Origin: Bacteroidales bacterium UBA1184
GTDB taxonomy: Bacteria; Bacteroidota; Bacteroidia; Bacteroidales; ML635J-15
Length of the DNA stretch: 53,319 nucleotides
Assembly (NCBI GenBank): GCA_002310235.1
Contig: DBYO01000051.1
Coordinates: 1-53,319, forward strand
Direction of reading: 5' to 3'
The notes under the pieces are model-generated. The model was not told the origin of the DNA. It searched no databases and saw only the letters and a program-made list of their open reading frames with translations. A program made the translations under genes and the position numbers. This document shows positions 17,112 to 25,664 of this stretch, piece after piece. Position 1 is the first letter of the stretch. Each line of letters starts with the position of its first letter.

Positions 17112-19347
17112 TTATTTTTCCATTATTTTGCCGATGGCGTTGTCGTACAGTTCCTTTGCATCCTTGATGAAACCGAACGACTCGTCGTCGATTCTAAGTT
17201 CGCCCTTGGTAACGTGGCCGAGCAGCGAGAACGGAATCTTTTCCTTCATCATGAAGTCAACGAATTCGTCTTCTTGGTCTTCGTTCATCGAAACAACTAC
17301 CCTACCCTGCGATTCACCGAACAGGAATGCATCGGTACGGAATTCGCTTGCAGTTGTGATGTCGAAACCGAGGTTGTTAGGCATTGCCGCTTCAAGAAGG
17401 GTAATGTACAGACCACCATCAGAAACGTCGTGCATCGACTTTCACTAGTTTCTTTGCTGCAAGAATCTGCAACAGTTTCGAGAGCTTCACTTCAAAATCG
17501 AGGTCAAACTTCGGTGCTGGCGACTTCTTAACCCTATGATAAGAATATAAGTATTCGGAGCAGTTGATATCGTCGGCACTTTCACCTATCAAATATATTA
17601 CGTCGCCCTTGCTTGTCGAAGCATCAGAGGAATGTGGTTTGCTCTTGTCTGACAGAATACCGAGCATACCGATTACTGGAGTCGGGTCAACTGGTTCAGT
17701 CTTGCCAGCGATTGTGGTCTGGTTGTAGAACGATACGTTTCCGCCCGTAACTGGAGTGTCGAAAGCACGGCAAGCTTCGCCCATTCCCTTGATGGACATT
17801 ACAAACTGCCAGTAAGCCTGTGGGTTATAAGGCGAACCAAAGTTCATGCAGTCGGTGATTGCAACTGGCTTTGCACCTGTGCAGGCAATATTGCGGGCTG
17901 CTTCGGCAACTGCAATTGCAGTACCCTTTTCGGGGTCAGCCTTCACGTAACGGCTATTGCAGTCGGTTGTGAGTGCAAGTGCAGTGTTTGTACCCTTTAC
18001 ATTTACCATACCAGCATCCGAGGGCTTGTTGGTGGTCATATTAACGGTGCGAACCATCGAGTCGTACTGTTCGTAAACCCAACGCTTCGAAGCGATGTTC
18101 GGATGTCCAGTAAGGAATGTTGCAACATCGTGCAGGTCAACATCTTCTTCTGGAATTGAATTAATGTCGAAGTGCTTGTAGTCCTTCATGAATTCAGGCT
18201 CAACATATTCACGTTCGTAAACCGGAGCGCCACCGCCAAGAACAAGGCTTTCGGCTGGAACTTCGGCAACAACTTCGCCCTTGTACGAGAAGATAAGCTT
18301 GTCTTCGTCGATAACTTCGCCGATACGTGCGCAGTTGAGGTCCCACTTTGCAAATATTTCTTCAACAATATGTTCCTTGCCCTTCTTTATGCAGACAAGC
18401 ATACGTTCCTGCGATTCCGAAAGCAGGATTTCCCATGCTTCCATGTTGTTCTGACGCAGAGGAACAAGCGAAAGGTCGATGTTCATACCGCTTTCGCCCT
18501 TTGCCGACATTTCGGAGGTCGAGCAGATGATACCAGCAGCACCCATATCCTGCATACCGACTATTGCATCGGTCTTTGCGAGTTCCAACGAAGCTTCGAG
18601 CAAAAGTTTTTCCTGGAACGGGTCGCCAACCTGGATTGACGGGATGTCGTCGGCCGAATCTTCGGTGAGGTCGGCAGATGCAAATGTAGCACCGTGAATA
18701 CCGTCCTTGCCAGTTGAAGAACCAACGATGTATATTGGATTGCCCTTGCCCTTTGCGATTGCCGAAATCATGTCGTTCTTGTCCATGATACCTACCGACA
18801 TTGCATTTACAAGCGGATTGGTGTTGTACGATTCGTCGAAATTTACTTCACCGCCAAGAACCGGAACGCCGAAAGCGTTACCATAGTCACCGATTCCCTT
18901 AACGACGCGGCGGAGCAACCATTTTGTATGTTCGTTCTCGATGTTACCGAAACGCAGCGAGTTGAGCTGAGCAACTGGACGGGCACCCATTGTGAAAATG
19001 TCGCGGTTGATACCGCCAACGCCTGTTGCAGCACCCTGATAAGGCTCTACTGCCGACGGGTGGTTGTGCGATTCAATCTTGAAAGCACAAGCAAGCCCGT
19101 TGCCTATATCAACCAAACCTGCGTTTTCTTCACCAGCACCAGTAAGCAAGCAACCGCCTTTGCGTGGCAAAGTCTTAATCCAGCGGATTGAGTTCTTGTA
19201 AGATGCGTGTTCACTCCACATTACGGAGTAGATGCTCAGTTCGGTGTAGTTCGGTGTCCTGCCGAGCAGCTGTTTTATCTTTTCAAATTCTTCTTCGTTG
19301 AGTCCTAATGCTTTAGCATCCGAAAATTCAATGTTTTCCTTCGACAT
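17112..19347 (-). CDS. purL: Phosphoribosylformylglycinamidine synthase (PurL), interrupted by a one-base frameshift
   Basis: FGAM synthase of the small (~740-residue, subunit II) type, which converts FGAR to FGAM in purine synthesis together with PurS and PurQ. The first 642 codons (19347-17419) hold the expected motifs: MWSEHASYKNS, SHNHPSAVEPYQGAATGVGG, GGNVSFYNQT. The frame then derails after AAKKLVK. A second frame (17435-17112) continues with MHDVSDGGLYITLLEAA, the conserved end of the family. Removing one A from the AAA at about 17447-17449 (minus strand GTG-AAA-GTC) restores LVKSMHDVSDGG and a 744-residue protein. Purine synthesis genes are rarely lost alone, and the rest of the protein is intact, so an assembly or sequencing error is likely. 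A real pseudogene or a polymorphism cannot be excluded. Confidence 0.85.
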
Positions 19348-19380
19348 AGTATATAATTTTATTTGTTATCAAATAAGCCA

Positions 19381-19388
19381 CAAAGTTA
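19381..19388 (-). promoter_or_regulatory. -7 element of purL
   Basis: Minus-strand TAACTTTG matches TAnnTTTG, 33 bases before the purL start codon. No clear -33 element is present. Confidence 0.5.
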
Positions 19389-19480
19389 CTATTTATTTTG
19401 TCTGTTTTGGTTTGAAAGGCGATTTTTTTTGAACAAAATTTTGTGATGGCAATAATTTTCTTCCGCTTAGAAAAAATCCT

Positions 19481-19488
19481 TATTTTTG
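19481..19488 (+). promoter_or_regulatory. -7 element of the exported deformylase gene
   Basis: TATTTTTG lies 13 bases before the ATG at 19502. The bases that follow, TTTCCTAAAA, are identical to those after the -7 element at 27245. Confidence 0.55.
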
Positions 19489-19501
19489 TTTCCTAAAAAT
19501 T

Positions 19502-20137
19502 ATGAATATGTTTAGGTCGTTTGTTGTTTTTATACTTGCCTGCATTCCCGCTTTTATGTCGGGGCAAGCGAAATATACCGCTGTTACCGATGCCGAGTAC
19601 GCATTGATAACATCGCCAGACGATAAATTAAGGATTCTAAACATATTTGATTCGTCCGATTCTATTGTACTGCGCACTCCGTCGATAGATGTTGATGTGA
19701 GTGATACAATATGGAATTATCTGGCGCAGAGGATGTGCCTGGTTGCGCAGGAGGAAGGCGTTGGTATTGCTGCTCCGCAGGTAGGCATTAACCGCAAGGT
19801 GATATGCGTACAGCGTTGGGATAAGCCGGAGATTGATGGTGAACATCCGTGGGAATTCTATTTCAATCCGCGGATTGTCGAGTATTCCGATTCGGTTGCG
19901 CGTCGTGGCGATGGCTGTCTTTCGGTGCCCGATGGCGGCAACTATCCGGCGATAGATGGTTTTTCGTATCGTGCAACGTGGGTTAAGGTCGCATACTATG
20001 ATGCTAATGGTGAATTTCACGAAGAAAAGGTTGACCATCAATATACCGCACACATTTTCCAACACGAAATCGACCATTTGAACGCTGTGATGTTTTTCGA
20101 CCGCCAGAAGGAGAAAGATGCTTTTTTTAAGAATTAA
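19502..20137 (+). CDS. Peptide deformylase with N-terminal signal peptide
   Basis: A 211-residue peptide deformylase, a metal-dependent enzyme that removes formyl from N-formylmethionine. All three active-site motifs are present: GVGIAAPQ at 86-93, DGCLS at 137-141 (metal ligand Cys139), and HEIDH at 188-192 (metal ligands and catalytic Glu189). The usual EGCLS has Asp in place of Glu. Unlike ordinary Def it begins with a hydrophobic segment (FVVFILACIPAFM, residues 8-20) followed by SGQA, which reads as a signal peptide; a lipobox reading (ILAC) is less likely. A ~45-residue linker precedes the catalytic domain. A standard cytosolic Def is encoded at 30214, so this copy is free for another role outside the cytoplasm. 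The next gene starts 9 bases downstream. Confidence 0.85.
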   Translation: MNMFRSFVVFILACIPAFMSGQAKYTAVTDAEYALITSPDDKLRILNIFDSSDSIVLRTPSIDVDVSDTIWNYLAQRMCLVAQEEGVGIAAPQVGINRKVICVQRWDKPEIDGEHPWEFYFNPRIVEYSDSVARRGDGCLSVPDGGNYPAIDGFSYRATWVKVAYYDANGEFHEEKVDHQYTAHIFQHEIDHLNAVMFFDRQKEKDAFFKN

Positions 20138-20146
20138 TGCTGAAAC

Positions 20147-21712
20147 ATGAGAATTTACTCCAAAATATTGTTTTTTACGATTACCTTGATGTCCGCAGCT
20201 TCGCTGTTTGCACAGAATGACGGTTTTGTGCAGTATCGCTATCCTAATGGAGCAGTGTCGAGCGAAGGTCTGTTGCGCAACGGCAAACCCGACGGATTTT
20301 GGAAAAGCTACTACGAAGACGGAGCATTGAAGTCGGAAGGTACGCGCACAATGTTCGAACTCGACAGCATCTGGAATTTTTATACTCAAGATGGAAACCT
20401 TGAAAAATCGATAACATATCGCGATGGAAAGAAGAATGGCTTTTCGTACAGTTACAAGTTTTATTACAACGACGATTCTGTAAAAGTTTACTATTTGGAT
20501 TCCAAAGAGCTATTTCTGAATGGAATGCGTGAAGGCAATTCTTATTTCTACAATAAGGATGGCTATATGCAATATGTTTACAAGTATGTAGGCGACAAGC
20601 GTGATGGCGAAGGATACGAATTCGACCGCGACAGCACGATTATTTCCATAATAACATATCGGAAAGGCTATCTCGTTCAGACTCAGAAAATAAATCGTAC
20701 TGATGATAATGGTCAGAAGCAAGGCCGTTGGGTGGAGTTTTATCCATCGGGTGCAAAAAAGACCGAGACACAATATTATAATGGTAAAGTCAACGGTGTG
20801 CAACGAAACTTCGACCAGTCGGGAAGGCTAGTTGATGAACAAAGGTTTGTCGATGGAAAACCGTTCTCGGTGGAAAACGACACCACTTTGGCAGAAGTAG
20901 AAATGGCCGAATACAAGAAAACGTTCTACGACAATGGAAAGATAAAGACCGAAGGTTCATTTCTGCACAATATGCCCATAGGAATACATAAGGAATACGA
21001 TGAAAGCGGTAAATTGACAAAATCGAGAGAGTATTCTTCCGAAAGTGTTTTGGTTGGCGAGGGCATGTTTGACGAGAGCGGAAAGCGTACTGGCAAATGG
21101 CGCCTGTATGATGGATATTGGGATTATTTTTATGCAGAAGGTTCGTATCGCAAAGGAAAGATGACAGGAGAATGGTCGTATTTCTATTCTAGCGGAAACC
21201 CCGAAATGCAGGGAGAATACGAAAATGACAAGCCTGTTGGAGAGTGGACTTGGTTGTATCCTAATGGTAGCAAGCGCCGCATAGAGAACTACTACGACGG
21301 GCTTCTCGATGGAGCATACGAAGAATTTGATTCGATTGGCAATTTACTAGTTAAAGGTTCGTATTCTGAAGGACTGAAAACTGGTGAATGGGAATCGCAT
21401 ATCGGCGATGTGGTACAGTATGGTTCGTATTCTGCCGATGAAATGACAGGAGAGTGGAAATCGTATTATATCGATAGCAACAAGTTGTGTTTTTCGGGTA
21501 GTTACCGCGATGGTGATGCAGTAGGATTGCACAAATGGCTATATCCCAATGGTCAAATTGAAACCGTAGGCGAATACCGCGGCGGTTTGAAACATAAGGT
21601 ATGGTACAAATACAATCCCGATGGAACTGTCTATATGACACGAACTTACCGTTTCGGAAATCTTATCAAAATTGACAATGTGAAGGTGCAGAAGCCTGGC
21701 AGAAAGAAATAG
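20147..21712 (+). CDS. Exported MORN/YwqK-repeat protein
   Basis: A 521-residue protein with signal peptide MRIYSKILFFTITLMSAASLFAQ and then about twenty copies of a ~22-residue beta-hairpin repeat. Typical units are RNGKPDGFWKSYYEDGALKS, YRKGKMTGEWSYFYSSGNPE and ENDKPVGEWTWLYPNGSKRR, the 'MORN repeat variant' found in YwqK-type proteins. Database records often call this family a 'toxin-antitoxin YwqK antitoxin', but nothing here supports that role. It is probably periplasmic or outer-membrane associated, perhaps in protein or polymer binding. It is co-transcribed with the exported deformylase, 9 bases upstream. No T9SS domain or lipobox is present. Confidence 0.85.
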   Translation: MRIYSKILFFTITLMSAASLFAQNDGFVQYRYPNGAVSSEGLLRNGKPDGFWKSYYEDGALKSEGTRTMFELDSIWNFYTQDGNLEKSITYRDGKKNGFSYSYKFYYNDDSVKVYYLDSKELFLNGMREGNSYFYNKDGYMQYVYKYVGDKRDGEGYEFDRDSTIISIITYRKGYLVQTQKINRTDDNGQKQGRWVEFYPSGAKKTETQYYNGKVNGVQRNFDQSGRLVDEQRFVDGKPFSVENDTTLAEVEMAEYKKTFYDNGKIKTEGSFLHNMPIGIHKEYDESGKLTKSREYSSESVLVGEGMFDESGKRTGKWRLYDGYWDYFYAEGSYRKGKMTGEWSYFYSSGNPEMQGEYENDKPVGEWTWLYPNGSKRRIENYYDGLLDGAYEEFDSIGNLLVKGSYSEGLKTGEWESHIGDVVQYGSYSADEMTGEWKSYYIDSNKLCFSGSYRDGDAVGLHKWLYPNGQIETVGEYRGGLKHKVWYKYNPDGTVYMTRTYRFGNLIKIDNVKVQKPGRKK

Positions 21713-21732
21713 GAACGACGAAGTGGGTATAG

Positions 21733-21786
21733 GTTTGATAATTTGATAATTTGATAATTCGAAGATTTGATAATTTAACGATTTGT
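21733..21786. repeat. AT-rich GATAATTTGATAATTTGA tandem repeat
   Basis: Short words GATAATTT and GATTTGAT are repeated about six times between two convergent genes. The same word family occurs at 27113-27180. No hairpin terminator is visible. Confidence 0.6.
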
Positions 21787-21848
21787 AGCAAAGCAATTCT
21801 CTGCGTAGGTATTGTTTGTGGCATCCATATGTTTAAGGATCAATGGTT

Positions 21849-22748
21849 TCATTTGCAAACAGCCCTGACCGACCTGCCCTGACAACGACCATAGTTGTTC
21901 ATTTCGGAACCATCGGCATAAAAATGGAATAGCCACGAGTACCCCGACATTCCTGGGCCTAACGTACTTGTCCAGTAGTATCCGCCAACACCAGTATCTT
22001 CACGATCACTACCAATATAGTAACCACTTGCGGGCATGAAAATGCTATTGCCATTAGGTCCAGTAAACATAAATCCCTTTGTTCCGTTGTGAACAGTCCA
22101 AAGTATTACACAATTGTCCCTAAGCTCTCGCATTTCATCTACTGTAGGCATACGCCAGTCCTGTCCCCAGTTTGCCGTAGCAGCATCGTCCGACGGTTCC
22201 AAAACCTTAAGATTATCGACAAATCCGTTATCGCCGAAACTTGACATGCTGCAATACTTTGTAAGGGAATTGAAGTCACCGTTGCAGTATTTGTAGTTAG
22301 CCCATGTATAGCTGCTCTTTGCCGAAACTTCACCCCACGCGAAAAAATCTCCGTATATTTCAGGAGCACTTGCTCCAACATTGCAAGCTGCCCACAATGT
22401 ACCACTCGGAAGCCCCAAGTCGATATAATCGTGACCATTTTTGCTTCCAGAAACAGGCTTCCACTGGGCATATAATGTAAGGTCTTCATTCAACGATATT
22501 TCTTTTGCATCAGAATAAGCCACACCTGTACCATCGGGAATGGTATTCCATTTCGAGAATATATATCCTTTGCGTTTAAACTTATTGGACACCAAAGCCT
22601 GGGAAACATTTTTCACAAATGTCTGCGATTTCATAACACCTGTTCCTCCATTTGCATCAAATGTGACCGTATAAACTCTTTCCTTACCGCAACCACTCAT
22701 CAAAATAATTACAACAAGAGCGGATATAATCATTAATGTTCTTTTCAT
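21849..22748 (-). CDS. FISUMP-domain lipoprotein with Listeria-Bacteroides repeat
   Basis: A 299-residue lipoprotein. The signal peptide MKRTLMIISALVVIILMSGC has Cys20 in the lipobox, which fixes the start at 22748 rather than at an in-frame ATG 30 bases upstream. Residues ~25-100 form one Listeria-Bacteroides (InlB B-type) repeat: VTFDANGGTG, KGYIFSKWNT, DLTLYAQWKP. Residues ~105-299 form a FISUMP domain (DYIDLGLPSGTLWAACNVGA, FFAWGEV, DWRMPT, GPNGNSIFMPASG, SVRAVC). The FISUMP part is close to those in the giant protein at 8582-14479, which suggests a shared ligand type or recent exchange of modules. It is expected to be anchored to the outer membrane. Confidence 0.85.
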   Translation of the reverse strand: MKRTLMIISALVVIILMSGCGKERVYTVTFDANGGTGVMKSQTFVKNVSQALVSNKFKRKGYIFSKWNTIPDGTGVAYSDAKEISLNEDLTLYAQWKPVSGSKNGHDYIDLGLPSGTLWAACNVGASAPEIYGDFFAWGEVSAKSSYTWANYKYCNGDFNSLTKYCSMSSFGDNGFVDNLKVLEPSDDAATANWGQDWRMPTVDEMRELRDNCVILWTVHNGTKGFMFTGPNGNSIFMPASGYYIGSDREDTGVGGYYWTSTLGPGMSGYSWLFHFYADGSEMNNYGRCQGRSVRAVCK

Positions 22749-22807
22749 CAGATAAACGTTTTGGGTTTCAAAGTTCAAGGTTTAACGTTCAAGGTTCAAA
22801 TCGTAAA

Positions 22808-23815
22808 TTACTTCGGATTATATTCCGACATGTTTAAAATCTTTTGGTAATTGGTTTCTTCCATAAGTTCCGTAAATGAAACTTTATTATTCTCTACATA
22901 TGCTTTCACAATTTGCAAGCCGACCCAATTGGCAACACGAGCAGGGCATTCCTGTCCGAACGGTGCTGTAAACGGGGCGTTTTCGGTAAATTTCTTTATT
23001 GTAAACAAATCTGTAGTAAAAAGATAACCGTTTTCGATAAGACTAGTCCACATATCACGTTCGAAATGACTGCAATAGCCAAGTTCCTCATCGGTAAACA
23101 TTAGCCTGTCGGTTTCGGGCATATCGGGAAACATAGCCTCAACAAAATAAAGCTGCATTCCGTTGTATATCATTCTATTCACAAGATTGTCAGTTCCCGG
23201 TTTATACGGGTACTCATCGTGAAAAAGCTCCGACATCACATCGATTGGAATCCTATTACGCTGCATTTCGCGCTTAGCATATTCGGGAATCTGAAGCATA
23301 TCGTAGAGTGGACATTTTTCACCAAGATACTTTTCCAAACCAATGCCCACATAACCATCCATAAGCACAACCGACTGGTTGAAACCGGCGACAAATGTCA
23401 CAACACGTGGAATTTCCATATCGGGATAATAATATAAAAGGTGTCGAAAACCGCCCTCCAACGTCTGCTGCACATCACTACAATCGGCAAACTCCTTGTT
23501 TACTGCATTGTAAGCCTCAACGACAGAATAATCGGAGAAAAAAATCTTGAGACACTGGTAGTACGACTGATCGCTGTACGAACCACACGAAATCACATGC
23601 GAATTATACAGATCGAAAAAAAGCGGATATTTCTCAGCGAGTTTTCCAATAGTAGAAAAAGAAATATCCTCGGAGCATGCATAAAACTCTTGATCGAAAC
23701 GCTCTACTGGTGCATTTACTTCAATATCCGACACATCCACATCAAGCGGATTGCGATTACACGACACAGTAACAAACAATAAAACGACAATAATTATACA
23801 AACAAACTTTTGCAT
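22808..23815 (-). CDS. gldB: GldB-like gliding-motility / T9SS-associated lipoprotein
   Basis: A 335-residue lipoprotein. The signal peptide MQKFVCIIIVVLLFVTVSC has Cys19 in the lipobox. The mature start DVDVSDIEVNAPVERFDQEFY is typical of GldB. The rest shows the family's pattern with FVAGFNQSVVLMDGYVGIGLEKYLG, a possible zinc-peptidase-related fold in which the active-site glutamate is replaced, and NRMIYNGMQLYFVEAMFPD. GldB is needed for gliding in Flavobacterium and is kept in many non-gliding Bacteroidota, where it is thought to support envelope function or type IX secretion. The ATG at 23815 is selected by the lipoprotein signal and by the promoter directly upstream. Confidence 0.8.
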   Translation of the reverse strand: MQKFVCIIIVVLLFVTVSCNRNPLDVDVSDIEVNAPVERFDQEFYACSEDISFSTIGKLAEKYPLFFDLYNSHVISCGSYSDQSYYQCLKIFFSDYSVVEAYNAVNKEFADCSDVQQTLEGGFRHLLYYYPDMEIPRVVTFVAGFNQSVVLMDGYVGIGLEKYLGEKCPLYDMLQIPEYAKREMQRNRIPIDVMSELFHDEYPYKPGTDNLVNRMIYNGMQLYFVEAMFPDMPETDRLMFTDEELGYCSHFERDMWTSLIENGYLFTTDLFTIKKFTENAPFTAPFGQECPARVANWVGLQIVKAYVENNKVSFTELMEETNYQKILNMSEYNPK

Positions 23816-23836
23816 ATATTTCAAATTACAACATTG

Positions 23837-23867
23837 CAAAAATAAAAATAGAATTGCTCTCCACAAA
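23837..23867 (-). promoter_or_regulatory. Promoter of the gldB-like gene
   Basis: On the minus strand TTTG (23867-23864), exactly 19 bases, then TATTTTTG (23844-23837). It is a perfect consensus promoter, 22 bases before the start codon. Confidence 0.75.
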
Positions 23868-23905
23868 AAAATTTGATTAACTCATCATTATTCACAATAA
23901 TTATT

Positions 23906-23913
23906 TAATTTTG
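23906..23913 (+). promoter_or_regulatory. -7 element of the beta-barrel-glsB-ompA operon
   Basis: TAATTTTG matches TAnnTTTG, 43 bases before the ATG at 23956. No -33 element is apparent. Confidence 0.5.
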
Positions 23914-23955
23914 CAGTTATGTTTATTTTGTCCAACATATAAAAAACGTTTGAAT

Positions 23956-24696
23956 ATGAAGATGAAGAAATTTTTCGTACTATTTGTAATAATATTGTCA
24001 ACACTGGCATTGTCGGCACAAAACAACAGCCAGCAAAAAAAAGAAAAAGTATCGGGTGGACTTTACCTAAAAGGCGGCTTATCGTGGTTGATGTCGGATA
24101 GCAAACCACTTTTACCGAAAAACAAAGCAAAACTTTCATATGGTTTCGGTGCAACAATGGACTGGAATTTTTCTAAGAACTTCTCACTAAACATTGCAGC
24201 AGGGCTAACTGGAATAGGTGGTACGACAGAATTCAAAAACGGTATAATAGGACTCACAGATGATGACGGCACAATGATTCCATCAATAGGCGACACACTA
24301 ACACACAGTTACAAATTCTCCTCGTCGTACATTGAAATCCCGATAGGTATCAAGGGCTGCACAAACGAAATAGGCTACTTTACCTATTTTCTAAAACTTG
24401 GCGCCGACCCGATGTTCCGCATCAAGTCGAAAATGAGACCTATGGATCAGGATGGAAACATGCAATACACAATAACGAAATCAACCAACCTCATCAACAT
24501 CGGATGGCATGTAGGCGGTGGCTTCGAATGGACATTGGCAGGAAACACAAAGTTGCTTGTTGAACTAGCCTACCTTGGCACATTACTCGACTTTGACAAG
24601 GCAAAAACAATGAAAAACGCAGACAAAAACTACGAGCAGTTTAATCCAAGCATAAAACTGAACGACATAAGTCTTAAAGTTGGCGTAGTATTCTAA
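23956..24696 (+). CDS. Outer-membrane beta-barrel protein
   Basis: A 246-residue protein with signal peptide MKMKKFFVLFVIILSTLALSAQ and then alternating amphipathic strands: GGLYLKGGLSWLM, LSYGFGATMDWNF, NFSLNIAAGLTGIGG, SSYIEIPIGIKGC, FTYFLKLGADPMF, IGWHVGGGFEW, NTKLLVELAYLGTL. It closes with ISLKVGVVF, which has the terminal aromatic residue of barrels. It belongs to the OmpX/PorT-like 'outer membrane protein beta-barrel' group; the exact role is unknown. It is the first gene of a tight operon, 1 base from the next. The ATG at 23956 begins directly at the signal peptide; an upstream in-frame start would overlap the -7 element. Confidence 0.75.
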   Translation: MKMKKFFVLFVIILSTLALSAQNNSQQKKEKVSGGLYLKGGLSWLMSDSKPLLPKNKAKLSYGFGATMDWNFSKNFSLNIAAGLTGIGGTTEFKNGIIGLTDDDGTMIPSIGDTLTHSYKFSSSYIEIPIGIKGCTNEIGYFTYFLKLGADPMFRIKSKMRPMDQDGNMQYTITKSTNLINIGWHVGGGFEWTLAGNTKLLVELAYLGTLLDFDKAKTMKNADKNYEQFNPSIKLNDISLKVGVVF

Positions 24697-24697
24697 A

Positions 24698-25663
24698 ATG
24701 ACCGCAAACAGCAACATAATTCCATCTGTAAGCAAAAAGCTACTACTCAGCGAATTAACTAAGGACAAAATGCTGAGAAAGACGAATTATGGGGCTAACG
24801 AAATATATGTTTTCACGCACGACCAATGTCCCAACCTTATGCGAGAACTAGGTCGCTTACGCGAGATAACTTTCCGCGCTGCTGGCGGTGGCACAGGCAA
24901 GGAAACCGACATTGACGAATTCGACATATCCGACGACGCTCCATACTGCCAGATGATTGTATGGGATCCTCAACACAAACAAATTATTGGAGGCTACCGC
25001 TTTATTCTCGGTGAATATGCCGTAACGAATCCTAACAAGAAACTCGCAACAGGGCACATATTCAACTATTCCGACAAGTTTGTAAACGAATACCTCCCCT
25101 ACACCATCGAACTCGGACGTTCGTTCATCCAACCCAACTATCAGACACTGAAGAATTTCCGTCGCGGACTTTTCGCACTCGACAACCTGTGGGACGGAGT
25201 TGTAGCCTTAACGTCGGAATACAAACACATAAAATACTGGTTTGGAAAGTTTACCATGTACAAAAGCTACAACGTGCAGGCAAGAAACATTCTGCTCTCT
25301 TTCCTAAACCTATATTTTCCCGACAACGAATCGCTTGTCTCGCCCAAACTGCCTATCGACTTCGAATTTGAAAAAAACAAGGCAGAATTTTCGGGCAATA
25401 ACTTTTCAGACGACTACAAGAAACTGAAATCGGAACTCAAAAACCTGAATTCTAAGATTCCGCCACTCGTAAACGCCTACATGAACCTTTCGGACACCAT
25501 GAAAACTTTCGGCACAGCCGACAATCCCGAATTCGGTGACGTAGAGGAAACTGGAATCCTGCTCAACATTGCCGACACGCACGAATCGCAACGTTCACGG
25601 CACCTAAAGAACTACAAGCCACTCATCGACATAAGCAACATTTACCCGAGCAGCCACAAATGA
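24698..25663 (+). CDS. GNAT-fold N-acyltransferase, GlsB/OlsB-like
   Basis: A 321-residue cytoplasmic or membrane-peripheral protein of the 'putative hemolysin' GNAT group. This group includes OlsB (ornithine lipid) and GlsB (glycine lipid), which transfer a 3-hydroxy fatty acid from acyl-ACP to the amino group of an amino acid. Visible features are LMRELGRLREITFRAAGGGTG near residues 47-67, MIVWDPQHKQIIGGYRFILG near 86-105, and YTIELGRSFIQPNYQ near 139. It is the length of the Bacteroides GlsB protein. In Bacteroides an O-acyltransferase gene (glsA) adjoins glsB; none is adjacent here. Instead the gene sits, with 1-base gaps, between a beta-barrel and an OmpA-like gene, so its amino lipid may go to the outer membrane. 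Confidence 0.78.
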   Translation: MTANSNIIPSVSKKLLLSELTKDKMLRKTNYGANEIYVFTHDQCPNLMRELGRLREITFRAAGGGTGKETDIDEFDISDDAPYCQMIVWDPQHKQIIGGYRFILGEYAVTNPNKKLATGHIFNYSDKFVNEYLPYTIELGRSFIQPNYQTLKNFRRGLFALDNLWDGVVALTSEYKHIKYWFGKFTMYKSYNVQARNILLSFLNLYFPDNESLVSPKLPIDFEFEKNKAEFSGNNFSDDYKKLKSELKNLNSKIPPLVNAYMNLSDTMKTFGTADNPEFGDVEETGILLNIADTHESQRSRHLKNYKPLIDISNIYPSSHK

Positions 25664-25664
25664 A

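Noticed and set aside
20147..21712. Antitoxin role for the YwqK-like protein
   Set aside because: The label is common for this repeat family, but the protein has a signal peptide and the neighbour is a deformylase, so no toxin-antitoxin pair is present.
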